Assembly: GCF_002262875.1 (NCBI RefSeq)
Contig: NZ_NKYE01000007.1
Coordinates: 186,001 to 250,000, forward strand
Reading direction: 5' to 3'
DNA length: 64,000 nt
Source: Amycolatopsis antarctica
GTDB lineage: Bacteria > Actinomycetota > Actinomycetes > Mycobacteriales > Pseudonocardiaceae
Under the pieces are notes generated by a model. The model had not been told where the DNA came from, did not search any database, and worked only from the letters and a program-made list of their open reading frames with translations. Each line of letters starts with the position of its first letter. Position 1 is the first letter of the stretch. The translations under genes and the position numbers were made by a program. Below are positions 17,651-26,700 of this stretch, in pieces.

Positions 17651-18430
17651 TTACCGGAGGTTGCCGGAAGTCGCACCCTGGGTATCGGCGGGGACGGGCA
17701 GGCCGATCTCCCGGCTCAGGTCGGCGAGCAGGGCGTCGAACACCGCGTCGGGATCCGACAGTGGGATGGGGTAGTTGCCGAACACCTCGAGGCTGACGTG
17801 GCCGTAGAGGCTCGACCAGAACCGGATCATCAGGTACGTCGTGCCCAGGTCCAGTCGCGCCGGTGGCAGCACCGAACCGGAGGACGCGAGCACGGCGGCC
17901 AGTTCGTCACGGCACCGGGCGAGATCCTCGCGCAACACGGCGGGCACGGTGTCGTCGGCGGGTGTCGCCAGTTCGTGTGTCGCCAGTACCTGCCCGGCGC
18001 TGGTCAGGAAGGTCCGGCCGAACGGCTCCTGCACCCCCCGCAACGTGGCCACACTGCCCGCCGCGGACCCCACGCTCCCCGTCGGCGAGGCGAACACCAG
18101 CGTGAACTCCCGCGTGTGCGTCAGCGCCCAGCGCCGGAAACCCCGGCACAGCGCGAAAAACTGCACCGCACCGTCGTCGGGCAGCTCGGCTATCTCCGCG
18201 GCGAGCCGTTCGCCGAGGTCGTTGACCACGTCGACGCGGAGGTGCGCGATCAGGTCCTCGTGCGAGCCGTAGTAGCGGTACAGCGCGGGCGCGGTGATCC
18301 CGAGTTCCCTGGCGATCGCCCGCAGCGTGACGGCCTCGTGACCGTGCTCCACCAGCAGCGTGCGCGCGGTCCGCCGGATGTCCTGCTCGGTCGTCTCCCG
18401 GCCCCGGCGCTTGTCGGCGCTTCTGTCCAT
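17651..18430 (-). CDS. TetR family transcriptional regulator
   Basis: 259-residue repressor-type protein. The N-terminal DNA-binding domain is clear (about residues 11-60, with ARTLLVEHGHEAVTLRAIARELGITAPALYRYYGSHEDL split across helices 1-4). The C-terminal half matches the WHG-type ligand-binding domain of actinobacterial TetR proteins (FFALCRGFRRWALTHTREFTLVFASP). The ATG at 18430 has GGAGGC upstream and is preferred to a start four codons earlier. It lies 40 bases after a small membrane protein on the same strand and is probably cotranscribed with it; that protein is the likeliest target. The ligand is unknown. Confidence 0.92.
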   Translation of the reverse strand: MDRSADKRRGRETTEQDIRRTARTLLVEHGHEAVTLRAIARELGITAPALYRYYGSHEDLIAHLRVDVVNDLGERLAAEIAELPDDGAVQFFALCRGFRRWALTHTREFTLVFASPTGSVGSAAGSVATLRGVQEPFGRTFLTSAGQVLATHELATPADDTVPAVLREDLARCRDELAAVLASSGSVLPPARLDLGTTYLMIRFWSSLYGHVSLEVFGNYPIPLSDPDAVFDALLADLSREIGLPVPADTQGATSGNLR

Positions 18431-18470
18431 TGCTGCCTCCAACCGCCGCGGGCCTGACGTCCACGGCAGT

Positions 18471-18866
18471 CTATGAGGTCAGCCGGGCGTGCAGCCGGGT
18501 GAGCGGAGCGAGCGCGGCGAAGATGGGCACCGCCATCCCCAGCGCGCACAGTGCGTGCACGATCCACGCGCCGGTCAGCGTGGGGCCGCCCCAGGACGTC
18601 GCGGCGTCGTCGTCGGTCCAGGTGACGCCGTAGGTGGCGATCCGGGCGAGCAGGTACCAGGCGAGCAGGGCCAGGGCGAACGCCGGGACGCTCACCAGGA
18701 TCGCCCGCCCGTACCGCGGCCGGCGGGTACCCGCCGGCGCGTCGGGAAGTAGCGCGGTGAGCCTGCCCGGCGCCTGCCTTCGCCCGGCCAGGGCGTACAG
18801 GGTGACGGGCAGGGCGGCGATGCCGTACGCGGCACGTTTCGTTTCTCTGGCAACGGTTTCGAACAT
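18471..18866 (-). CDS. Small integral membrane protein, unknown function
   Basis: 131-residue protein with three hydrophobic segments (AAYGIAALPVTLYALAG near residue 12, AILVSVPAFALALLAWYLLA near 54, and WIVHALCALGMAVPIFAALA near 100). The ATG at 18866 is chosen because the codons beyond it show weaker coding bias. I did not recognise a family. It precedes the TetR gene by 40 bases on the same strand. The gene is divergent from the YbaB/EspC cassette, with 140 bases between the starts. Confidence 0.7.
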   Translation of the reverse strand: MFETVARETKRAAYGIAALPVTLYALAGRRQAPGRLTALLPDAPAGTRRPRYGRAILVSVPAFALALLAWYLLARIATYGVTWTDDDAATSWGGPTLTGAWIVHALCALGMAVPIFAALAPLTRLHARLTS

Positions 18867-19006
18867 GGATCCGACGCTAGGACGCGGACCGGCCCGCGCC
18901 CAGCCGATCAGCCCCACCCTCACTGGGGGAAACCCCGAATCCCGGCCGCGACGATATGCAACACTCGGTGCTCGTAGCATCACCGACGTGAACAGGGGAG
19001 GTTCGC

Positions 19007-19573
19007 GTGACGAGTCCTGAGCGCCTGATGGCCGACTACGACACGAAGTTGCAGCAGGCCCAGGCCACGGCCCAGCGGATGCGTTCGGAGATGGAGACCG
19101 TCACGGTCACCGAGCGCAGCAAGGACGGCCAGATCGCCGTCAGGGTCGACTACTCGGGCAACCTGACCGGCCTGGAGATCGGGCCCGCCGCCCGGCAGAA
19201 GCCCGAGCTGGCGCAGGAGATCATGCGCACCGTGCGGTTCGCGCAGAGCAGGCTCGCCGGGGCGATGCAGGAACAGGTGCCGTCGATCGCGGGTACCGAG
19301 ACCATGCACGCGCTCGTCGGCCAGTTGCGGGCCAGTTACCCCGAACCGGCCGAGGAGGGCTACGTCGAGGGTGGCGGCGGATACGGCGATCCGGACAGCG
19401 AGTCCGAAGACCTCCGCTTCGCCGTCGAGGACGACGCCGCGGACCACCCCGCTCCGGCCACCCCGCCCGCGCCGCCGCGCCGTCCGGCCCGGCCGGAGCG
19501 CGATCCGGAACCGCACGAGGAGGACTACTTCTCCGGCGGCGGCTTCCTCGACGACGACGGGCGCAGGCGATGA
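19007..19573 (+). CDS. YbaB/EbfC family nucleoid-associated protein
   Basis: 188-residue protein whose first ~105 residues match YbaB/EbfC DNA-binding proteins (coiled N-terminal helix with TKLQQAQATAQRMRSEMETVTV, then DGQIAVRVDYSGNLTGLEIG). The C-terminal ~80 residues are acidic, Pro-rich and probably disordered, ending FSGGGFLDDDGRRR. In Pseudonocardiaceae such YbaB proteins recur at the head of type VII secretion accessory clusters, as here. The GTG at 19007 has GGGGAGG upstream. It overlaps the next gene by four bases (ATGA), so the two are coupled. DNA binding is family knowledge; its role in this cassette is unknown. Confidence 0.9.
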   Translation: MTSPERLMADYDTKLQQAQATAQRMRSEMETVTVTERSKDGQIAVRVDYSGNLTGLEIGPAARQKPELAQEIMRTVRFAQSRLAGAMQEQVPSIAGTETMHALVGQLRASYPEPAEEGYVEGGGGYGDPDSESEDLRFAVEDDAADHPAPATPPAPPRRPARPERDPEPHEEDYFSGGGFLDDDGRRR

Positions 19574-19881
19574 CCGCGCCGGGCGGCTTCGAGGTAGACC
19601 CGCTGGAGGTCGACGAGCACGCCAGGCACGTCGACCACGTCCAGGCCCGCCTGGAGACCGCGCTGGACGCGGCGAACCAGCGACTCGGATCCGAGGACTT
19701 CGGCATTGTGGGCAGAGGCCTTGCCCAGATTTGCAACGAGAACATGGAAAGCGTCATCGGCACCCTCCGAGCGGCCGTCGACGCCGGGCACACGCACGTC
19801 GATTCGGTGCGCAAGTGGGCCGAGGCGAAGCGCGTGGACGAGGAGAGCGTGCAGGCGCTGCTGAACCAGGTGAAGATCTGA
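19570..19881 (+). CDS. EspC-like type VII secretion target
   Basis: 103-residue helical protein resembling the EspC/WXG100-like family of ESX substrates: N-terminal FEVDPLEVDEHARHVDHVQARLE, two long helices and the tail TLRAAVDAGHTHVDSVRKWAE. Members are small secreted partners of larger WXG or PPE-like proteins. It is sandwiched between the YbaB gene (four-base overlap) and the WXG-like gene (TGATG, one-base overlap), indicating tight coupling. No canonical YxxxD/E export signal was identified at the C-terminus (NQVKI). No ESX core genes (eccB-E) occur in this window, so export would need a system encoded elsewhere. Confidence 0.82.
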   Translation: MTAPGGFEVDPLEVDEHARHVDHVQARLETALDAANQRLGSEDFGIVGRGLAQICNENMESVIGTLRAAVDAGHTHVDSVRKWAEAKRVDEESVQALLNQVKI

Positions 19882-20999
19882 TGGCGGATTCCGGCGGTAA
19901 CTCGATCATCGAGGACGCACGCGGCGAGACCACGGCCGAGAAGAATCCGGTGAAGCACGCCCTCGAGGGCGCGGGTATCGCACAGGATTTGATCGGTGGC
20001 GCCGAGCAGATCGCGACCGGCGACTGGGCGGAAGGACTGCTGGACCTCGGGTTCGGCGCGGCAGGCATCGCGGACTTCGCTAAGAATCCGCTGGAATCCC
20101 TGCTGAGCATGGGAATAGGCTGGGTGATCGAGCACCTGTCGCCGTTGAAGGACATGTTGGACTGGCTCACCGGCAACCAGGATTCGCTCGAACTGACCGC
20201 CAAGACCTGGGACGGCATCAGCGCAGAGGTCCAGCAGGTGGCCGAGGAACTGGCGCAGAGCACACGCAACGACTGCGCGTCCTGGACAGGCGGTTCGGCC
20301 GACCAGTACCGGCTGTTCGCGCAGGACCGGGCGGACGCGCTCGTCGGCCTTTCGAACGCGGCCAAGGGTGTCTCGGCGGCCGTCGACCTCGCGAAGACCG
20401 TGCTCAACGCCGTGCGCTCGGCGATCAGGGATCTGCTTTCCGACCTCTGCGCAAAGATCATCATGATCCTCTTCAGGTACCCGCCGCCCGCCTACCCGGC
20501 AGCATTCGCGGCGGAGGGTGCGCCGCTGGTACTCGACCGGACCATGACCGGGTGGAAGTACTTCGACAGGATAATGCTCGGCTTCGACGAACTCATTCGG
20601 CACCTGACGCGCATGTCGGAGCTGGTGGGCACTCTGGCGAAGGCGTTCGGCAAGCAGACTGCCGAGAACGCGAAGTCGGTCCTCAAGGCCGGTAAGGCGG
20701 GGCTGTCGTCGCTGCCCCAGGCCGTGGCCGACGCCGCGACCAGTTCGATCGTCACCGAGTCCGCGAAGTACGGCGGGGCTCAGGTGTCCAAGGGTTTCGT
20801 GGCCGGAGTGACCGCCGAGACCGAGCATGACAAGCAGATGGACTGGTACGAGACCGGGGCGAAGAAACAGCAGGACGATCGGGAGACCAGGGTCGTTCCG
20901 CGCAGCGGCACCGACGACGAGGCACGGTCGCAGCCCAAGCAGCCGCCCGTGTTCGAGCGTCAGGGTGAACAGCACCGCATTTCCGGAAGCATCGACTGA
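19881..20999 (+). CDS. WXG100/PPE-like protein with hydrophobic core
   Basis: 372-residue protein. A WTGG turn (about residue 133, SWTGGSADQYRLFAQDRADAL) between two helical stretches marks a WXG100-type helical hairpin at about residues 90-180. Long amphipathic or hydrophobic helices follow (AVDLAKTVLNAVRSAIRDLL, KIIMILFRYPPPAYPAAFAA). The C-terminal ~50 residues are polar and probably disordered. One-base overlap with the EspC-like gene means coupled translation, typical of co-secreted pairs. Likely the large partner or effector of the type VII pair; no toxin domain was recognised. The three paralogous membrane proteins follow after 69 bases. Confidence 0.75.
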   Translation: MADSGGNSIIEDARGETTAEKNPVKHALEGAGIAQDLIGGAEQIATGDWAEGLLDLGFGAAGIADFAKNPLESLLSMGIGWVIEHLSPLKDMLDWLTGNQDSLELTAKTWDGISAEVQQVAEELAQSTRNDCASWTGGSADQYRLFAQDRADALVGLSNAAKGVSAAVDLAKTVLNAVRSAIRDLLSDLCAKIIMILFRYPPPAYPAAFAAEGAPLVLDRTMTGWKYFDRIMLGFDELIRHLTRMSELVGTLAKAFGKQTAENAKSVLKAGKAGLSSLPQAVADAATSSIVTESAKYGGAQVSKGFVAGVTAETEHDKQMDWYETGAKKQQDDRETRVVPRSGTDDEARSQPKQPPVFERQGEQHRISGSID

Positions 21000-21068
21000 C
21001 GTCTGCGCGACCGGCGCGCACGCCTGGCGAGCAGCCGTGGCTCGGGTGCGTGCTGACTAGGGGGATTG

Positions 21069-22922
21069 ATGCCGGGGACGAAGCTGTCCGGTCGATGGGC
21101 CGAGATGTCGCCGCGGGAGTTGGCCAGGGCATTGCCGATAGGCGAGCGCCTCCTCTGTTTCGGTATCGGGTTGTTGTTCTGGGTGTCGTTCGTGTCGCTG
21201 GTGCTCGGCACCCTGGCGGTCGGGAGGGTCGCTGGATACCCCGAGGTCGGGGCGGTGGCGCCTACGCGCGGGCTGGACGGCACTGCTGTTGTCACCGCCT
21301 GCCGGGACGACGGGCCCATCACGATCTACGGCCTCGGACGCGCCGAGGTGTGCACCGCCGACGTGTCGACGCCGGACGGCGACCTCGGCTCGGTGGAGTT
21401 CCGCGTCGGCGAGCTCACCCGGGCCGACCTCGGACGCACCGTCGCCGTGCGGCCCGGCAAAGAGGAATGGGTGCGCGACGTCGACCACCCGTACAGCCAG
21501 CTCATCTGGCCGCACCTCGGGCTTCTGCTGATGTTTCTTGTTCAGGTGGGGGGCCTCAGCACAGGAGTGTTCGGCTACATGTCGTTCTCCTCGTCAGTAC
21601 GCTTCCGGTTGTCCTCCGAGCAGCGTGAATTCGCTGCGCAGCGGGTGCGCCGGCATCGACTACGCCGGGGTGACCCCGCGCCCGAGGTGGACGGCGCGGT
21701 GATCGTCGAGCTCCCGCAGCGACGGGACGAAAATTTGGGAGTGCTCCTCACCGGCGGAATGGTGGCGTTGGTTCTGCTTGCCGTGATCGTGGTCGGTGGC
21801 AGTTCTTACGCGCTCGGTGGCTCGCCGTTCGAGTTCGGCCTCGTGCACGTGCCGCTCGTCGCCCTGCTGGTCGCCGCTTTCGCGTTCGCCGCCATCAGTC
21901 GCTCGCTCAATCGAAGGAAGATCCAGATAGGCGCGGTGACACCGCAGATGCGCCTGTCCGAGACCGGCATCAGCTTCGACATGGTGTCCGGCAAGCGGCG
22001 GACGATCCAGTGGCGAGATATCGGGCGGTTCAGCTTTGTCGCGAACGGATCCCTCGTCGGCCAGGGCACCGTCACCGCCTATGTGTCGTTCACCGAGGAC
22101 GGTGCCGCTGCCCGGTGGCCGGCGTCCGGTCAACAAGGTGGCCTGTACGGCCTGATCATCTCTCCGTCGATGACTCCCGAGGACGTCGCGGTGCTCAGTG
22201 CGAACGCGGAACGGGCTCGCCCGGGAATGGTGCGGTGGCCGCGTCCGAAGGTGCGGCGTGGCGGGTTCGGCCTGGTTCGGACGGGGCGGCGAGCGGCGGC
22301 AGCGGTGCGTCGCTGGGGCTCGCCGAAAGGTAGGGGGCCGGGACGACGGTCGATCGCGCCCGTCCTCGCCGAGGCCAAATCCGTCGTTGTGGACCCCATC
22401 ATGATCCGGTACTCGGCGATGACGGTTCCGCGCCGGGTTTGGGTGGCGCTCCTGCTACTGCTGATGTTTGTCGGCCCGACGATCATTTCGGTTACCGATG
22501 GCCTCGTAAATGGGCTCGCCACCGGCTCGTACCTGGGGCTTCTACTGTTGATAGTGGTACATCTCGGGTCCTCGCCGTCGTGTGCAGGGGGCATTCCTCG
22601 GGGGGACCTCGTCGTCGCACCGGCCGCTCTCACCTGGCAGCCGAGCGCTGGAGTTCCCGTTCGGGTGTCGTTCGATCATGTTCGGCAGGTGGTTGTGGAC
22701 GCCGTGCCGACCGGGTTCGCGTTCTGGCTGGGTCTGGCGGGGCGGACCTCGGTGCGGATCGTGCCCGCCGTGGACGATTTCGCGCGTCGCTATCCGACCC
22801 TGCCCGAGCGGGACGGTGAGTTCGTGTTGGTGGAGACGGTCTCGGGTGGCGCTGCCGCGCGGCTGCGGCGGGCGGTGGCGGAGGTGCGATCCGAGAAGAA
22901 GCGCCCACAGCGTGCGGGCTGA
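21069..22922 (+). CDS. Paralogous membrane protein 1 of 3, unknown function
   Basis: 617-residue protein with six or so membrane segments in three groups: one helix near residues 30-50 followed by an extracytoplasmic domain (with CRDDGPITI and VCTADVSTPDGDLGSVEFRVGEL, two cysteines), a helix near 145-165, a pair near 225-275, and a pair near 465-500. Two cytosolic-looking beta-rich segments (about 290-345 with ETGISFDMVSGKRRTIQWRD; about 510-600 with LTWQPSAGVPVRVSFDHVRQ) resemble PH-like modules by eye. Not recognised as a named family. ATG at 21069 follows AGGGGGA. It is the first of three tandem paralogs after the EspC/WXG pair and shares a 233-base identical tract with the second. Confidence 0.82.
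   Translation: MPGTKLSGRWAEMSPRELARALPIGERLLCFGIGLLFWVSFVSLVLGTLAVGRVAGYPEVGAVAPTRGLDGTAVVTACRDDGPITIYGLGRAEVCTADVSTPDGDLGSVEFRVGELTRADLGRTVAVRPGKEEWVRDVDHPYSQLIWPHLGLLLMFLVQVGGLSTGVFGYMSFSSSVRFRLSSEQREFAAQRVRRHRLRRGDPAPEVDGAVIVELPQRRDENLGVLLTGGMVALVLLAVIVVGGSSYALGGSPFEFGLVHVPLVALLVAAFAFAAISRSLNRRKIQIGAVTPQMRLSETGISFDMVSGKRRTIQWRDIGRFSFVANGSLVGQGTVTAYVSFTEDGAAARWPASGQQGGLYGLIISPSMTPEDVAVLSANAERARPGMVRWPRPKVRRGGFGLVRTGRRAAAAVRRWGSPKGRGPGRRSIAPVLAEAKSVVVDPIMIRYSAMTVPRRVWVALLLLLMFVGPTIISVTDGLVNGLATGSYLGLLLLIVVHLGSSPSCAGGIPRGDLVVAPAALTWQPSAGVPVRVSFDHVRQVVVDAVPTGFAFWLGLAGRTSVRIVPAVDDFARRYPTLPERDGEFVLVETVSGGAAARLRRAVAEVRSEKKRPQRAG
22656..22888 (+). repeat. 233-base identical tract, copy 1
   Basis: Identical base for base to 24559-24791 as read by eye, at the 3' end of paralog 1, while the flanking parts of the two genes differ widely. 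Sharp edges suggest recent gene conversion or partial duplication. Confidence 0.92.
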
Positions 22923-22935
22923 GGAGGGGGAGAAG

Positions 22936-24828
22936 GTGCCGGGGACGAAGCCGTCCGGTCGATGGGCCGAGCTGTCGCCGCGGGAGTTGGCCAGGGCGTT
23001 GCCGATGCGCGACCGTCTAGTTGCGATCGCTATCGGGTTGTTGTTGTGGGTGTCGTTGCTGGTGCTGGTACTCAGCTCACTGGCGATCGCGCGTGCTTCC
23101 GAGTATCCGTCGGTTGGAGCGGTGGCACCGACGCAGGGGTTGGATGGCACCGCGTCGGTCACCGGCTGCCGCGATCTCGGACCTTTCACGGGCTACGGCC
23201 TGGGGCGCGCCGAGGTGTGCACCGCCGAGGTGTCGACGCCGGACGGCGACCTCGGACCGATCGAGTTCCGCGTCGGCGAGCTGACACCGGCCGACATCGG
23301 CCGCACCGTCGCCGTGCGGCCGGACGACGGCGAATGGGTACGCGACGTCGACCATCCGTACGACGAGATCGTCTGGTCGTACATCGTGTTCCTGATCGTC
23401 CTGGTGTTGCCCGTGGTGTTCTCCTCCCGCAAACCGCTCGGGTACATGTTGTTCTCATCGATGGCCCGTTTCAGGGTCTCCTCCCGCCAGCGCGGTGTCG
23501 CGGCGCACCGGGTGCGACAACACCGTAGGCGCCGGAACGGCCCTGCTCCGGAAGGCGACGGTGCGGTGATCGTCCAGGTGCCACCGCAACGGTCCAACGT
23601 GGGGAGGTACCTCGCGGCCGGGTTCGTCGCGGCACTGGCTCTGGGGGCCGCGGCGATGGCCGGCGTCGGCGCCTACGTGCTCGGCGGCTCGCCGTTCGAG
23701 TTGGGAGTCGTGCACGTTCCGCTCGCCGCGCTGCTGGTCCTCGGGCTGGTGGCCGCCGCCCTGGCTCCCGCGGATCACCGGGCGGAGAACGAGGAAGCGG
23801 AGGCCGTGCCCGAGATCCGGTTGTACGAGACCGGGATCGGATTCGACCTGTGGTCCGGCGAGCGGCGGACCATCCCCTGGGGCGAGGTGGGCCGGTTCAG
23901 TTTCGTCGAGAACCGGCACGTCCTCGGCCGCGGCACCGTCACCGCGTACGTCTCGTTCACCGACATCAGAGCCGCCGCGCTCTGGCTTACCGCGTTCGGC
24001 AACAGGAAGGGCGGGCACGGTCAGATCGTGTCCTCGTCGATGACCCCCGAAGACGTCGCGGTGCTCACCGCGAACGTCGAGCGGGCACGTCCAGGAATCG
24101 TGCGGTGGCCACGTCCGCAGTTACAGCGTGGCGGCTTCGGGCCTGCCCGGACGGGCCGACGGGCCGCGATGGCGGTACGCCGCTGGGACACCGCGAAACA
24201 CGGGAAGCGCGACCGGCGCGCGGTCACCATCGTCAAGGACCAGCCTGCCAAGCCCACTGTCACCGCCGAGGGCAAGCCCGCCAAGCCCCCGGTCGCGGAG
24301 CCCGTCATCGTCGGGCACTCGATGATGACGATTCCGCGCCGGATCTGGATCCTGCTTCTGCCGCCGGGCCTGGTCGCCGGGCCGAAGGTCATCGCGAGCA
24401 CCGATGGCGTTCCGGGCGGCGTCGTCAATCTCTTGTACGCCGGGCTTCTTCTGATGACGCTGGTGCATTTCCTGTCGGGGTTGGACAAGAGCATTCCTCA
24501 GGGGGACATCGTCGTCGCGCCGAGGTCGCTCACCTGGCATCCGGCGGCCGACACCTTCCCCGTTCGGGTGTCGTTCGATCATGTTCGGCAGGTGGTTGTG
24601 GACGCCGTGCCGACCGGGTTCGCGTTCTGGCTGGGTCTGGCGGGGCGGACCTCGGTGCGGATCGTGCCCGCCGTGGACGATTTCGCGCGTCGCTATCCGA
24701 CCCTGCCCGAGCGGGACGGTGAGTTCGTGTTGGTGGAGACGGTCTCGGGTGGCGCTGCCGCGCGGCTGCGGCGGGCGGTGGCGGAGGTGCGCGCGGAGCC
24801 CAGTTCGGACCGTGATCATGCGGGCTGA
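22936..24828 (+). CDS. Paralogous membrane protein 2 of 3, unknown function
   Basis: 630-residue paralog of its neighbours with the same order of segments: N-terminal helix, extracytoplasmic two-cysteine domain (TGCRDLGPFTGYGLGRAEVC), helices near 140-160 and 215-265, a PH-like segment (LYETGIGFDLWSGERRTIPW) and a C-terminal helix pair plus second PH-like segment. It differs by a Lys/Pro-rich insert near residue 435 (KPTVTAEGKPAKPPVAEPV). The GTG at 22936 follows GAGGAGGGGGA, and its N-terminal codons are nearly identical to those of paralog 1. The start is 13 bases after paralog 1 ends and it overlaps paralog 3 by 11 bases, so the three form one transcript. Confidence 0.82.
   Translation: MPGTKPSGRWAELSPRELARALPMRDRLVAIAIGLLLWVSLLVLVLSSLAIARASEYPSVGAVAPTQGLDGTASVTGCRDLGPFTGYGLGRAEVCTAEVSTPDGDLGPIEFRVGELTPADIGRTVAVRPDDGEWVRDVDHPYDEIVWSYIVFLIVLVLPVVFSSRKPLGYMLFSSMARFRVSSRQRGVAAHRVRQHRRRRNGPAPEGDGAVIVQVPPQRSNVGRYLAAGFVAALALGAAAMAGVGAYVLGGSPFELGVVHVPLAALLVLGLVAAALAPADHRAENEEAEAVPEIRLYETGIGFDLWSGERRTIPWGEVGRFSFVENRHVLGRGTVTAYVSFTDIRAAALWLTAFGNRKGGHGQIVSSSMTPEDVAVLTANVERARPGIVRWPRPQLQRGGFGPARTGRRAAMAVRRWDTAKHGKRDRRAVTIVKDQPAKPTVTAEGKPAKPPVAEPVIVGHSMMTIPRRIWILLLPPGLVAGPKVIASTDGVPGGVVNLLYAGLLLMTLVHFLSGLDKSIPQGDIVVAPRSLTWHPAADTFPVRVSFDHVRQVVVDAVPTGFAFWLGLAGRTSVRIVPAVDDFARRYPTLPERDGEFVLVETVSGGAAARLRRAVAEVRAEPSSDRDHAG
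24559..24791 (+). repeat. 233-base identical tract, copy 2
   Basis: Second copy of the tract described at 22656-22888, offset by 1903 bases, at the 3' end of paralog 2. Paralog 3 has a diverged version of the same segment. Confidence 0.92.
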
Positions 24829-26635
24829 CGGGTGGGCCGGGCTGTCGGCACGGGAGCTGGCCGGGGCGCTGCCGATGCGCGACCGGCTCGTCGCGGTCGG
24901 CGTCGGGCTGCTGTTGTGGGCTTCGCTGGCCCTGCTGGTGCTCAGCACGCTGACGGTCACCGTGGTTTCCGCTTACCCCTCAGCCGGGGCCACGGCCCCG
25001 GCGCGCGGGCTGGACGGCACCGCCTCGGTCACCGCCTGCCGGGGCCACGACGCATGCACCGCGCAGGTGTCCACTCCGGACGGTGATCTCGGACCGGTGG
25101 AGTTCCGCGCCGGTGAACTCACCCGCGCCGATCTCGGCGGCACCGTCGCCGTGCGGCCCGACGACGGCGAATGGGTACGCGACGTCGCCCACCCGTACGG
25201 CTTCCTGTTCTGGTTGCAGCTCGCGCTCCTGCTGGTCGCCCTGTCGCCGCTGCTGATCTTCCACCGGGAAGCGCTCGGGTTCATGGCGTTCTCCTCGACG
25301 CTCCGCTTCCGGTTGTCGTCCGAGCAGCGCGGAATCGCGGCACACCGGGTGCGCCGGCATCGGGCCCGCCGGGACGGTCCGCCGCTGGACGCGGACGGCG
25401 CGGTGATCGTCCGGGTGCCGCCGTATCGGCCCGGGAAAGCGCACCCCGTGGTCCTCGGGATGATGGCGGCGCTGGGTCTGCTCGCCGTGACGGTCACCGG
25501 CGGCAGCGCCTACGTACTCGGCGGCTCGCCGTTCCGGCTCGGACCCGCGCACCTTCCGCTCGCCCTGCTGCTGCTCGCCGCGCTGCTGGTCGTCGCCATG
25601 ACCGGCCCGATCAACCGGACACTGAACGAGGTGGTGGAGGGCGTGCCGGAGATGCGGCTCTACCAGGACGGGATCGGCTTCGACCTGTGGTCCGGCGAAC
25701 GGCGGCTCATCTCGTGGGCCGGCATCGAGCGATTCACCTTCGTCGAGAACCAGCACTCGCTGGGCCGCGACACCGTCACCGCACACGTGGCTTCGACCGA
25801 CACGGAGGTGCTGTCCCGGTGGCCCGCGTTCGGCCACGAGGACAGTCCGTACGGCCGGGTCGTGTCCTCGTCGATGACGGCCGAGGACGCGGTGCTGCTG
25901 AGCGCGGCCGCGGAGCGCGCCCGGCCAGGGATGGCGCGCTGGTCGCGGCCGGAGGTGCGCCGTGGCGGACTCGGCCTCGTCAGGGCGGGCAGGCGGGCGG
26001 CGTACGCGGTGCGGCGCCGGGGCCGCACCGCGGGCGGTGAGGGGGGTCGGCGTGCGCGGGTGGTGGCCACCACCGTCCCGGACGGGCAGGGCGCGGCGGG
26101 CGTCGAGGTGCCGGAGGTCCTCGTACTCGGGCCCCGGCTGATGACGTTCCCCCGGCGGATCTGGCTCGTGTCGCTCGCGCTGGGCTGGTTTATGACGGCG
26201 GTGTTGCTGCTGGCGGTCGACGACGCTTCGCCGGTTGTTCTCGCCGTCCTGTGGGGACCGTTGTCCCTGTTGCTCGTGGTGCATCTCCTCGCGTCGATCC
26301 GTGGTCGTTCCGGCGCGGCGAACGGCCTGATCCTCGTCTCGCCGACCGACCTCACCTGGCAGCGGCGGGGTTCCGGCCCGGTACGGGTTCCGTTCGACGA
26401 CCTCCGGCAGGTGGTCGTCGACGCCGTGCCGTCCGGGTTCGCGTACTGGCTGGGCCTGCCGGGACGTACCTCGGTACGGGTGGTGCCCGCCGTCGGCGAC
26501 TTCGCCCGGCGTTATCCGGAATTACCTGCTCAGGGCGATGAATTCAGGTTGATCGAAACGGTGTCCGGAGGCACTGCCGCACGTTTGACGAGGGCGGTCG
26601 CGGAAATTCGATCCGAGAAGACGCATTCCGTTTGA
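24818..26635 (+). CDS. Paralogous membrane protein 3 of 3, unknown function
   Basis: 605-residue paralog, the most diverged and most GC-rich of the three. The order is kept: N-terminal helix (LVAVGVGLLLWASLALLVLS), short extracytoplasmic domain with two cysteines (TACRGHDACTAQVSTPDGDL), helices, PH-like segment (LYQDGIGFDLWSGERRLISW), helix pair and second PH-like segment (PTDLTWQRRGSGPVRVPFDD). ATG at 24818 lies within the end of paralog 2 (11-base overlap), implying translational coupling. No family recognised. A strong hairpin 24 bases after the stop ends the unit. Confidence 0.82.
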   Translation: MRADGWAGLSARELAGALPMRDRLVAVGVGLLLWASLALLVLSTLTVTVVSAYPSAGATAPARGLDGTASVTACRGHDACTAQVSTPDGDLGPVEFRAGELTRADLGGTVAVRPDDGEWVRDVAHPYGFLFWLQLALLLVALSPLLIFHREALGFMAFSSTLRFRLSSEQRGIAAHRVRRHRARRDGPPLDADGAVIVRVPPYRPGKAHPVVLGMMAALGLLAVTVTGGSAYVLGGSPFRLGPAHLPLALLLLAALLVVAMTGPINRTLNEVVEGVPEMRLYQDGIGFDLWSGERRLISWAGIERFTFVENQHSLGRDTVTAHVASTDTEVLSRWPAFGHEDSPYGRVVSSSMTAEDAVLLSAAAERARPGMARWSRPEVRRGGLGLVRAGRRAAYAVRRRGRTAGGEGGRRARVVATTVPDGQGAAGVEVPEVLVLGPRLMTFPRRIWLVSLALGWFMTAVLLLAVDDASPVVLAVLWGPLSLLLVVHLLASIRGRSGAANGLILVSPTDLTWQRRGSGPVRVPFDDLRQVVVDAVPSGFAYWLGLPGRTSVRVVPAVGDFARRYPELPAQGDEFRLIETVSGGTAARLTRAVAEIRSEKTHSV

Positions 26636-26658
26636 CGGGGCGCTCGATTCGGGGCGCC

Positions 26659-26700
26659 GCCGGCACCGATCACTCGGGGGGCTACGTGATCGATGCCGGC
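26659..26700 (+). terminator. Terminator-like hairpin after the three-paralog operon
   Basis: GCCGGCACCGATCAC (26659-26673) pairs with GTGATCGATGCCGGC (26686-26700) over 15 positions with one G-U, loop of 12 bases. No U-run follows. It is well placed to end the cassette transcript. Confidence 0.6.
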
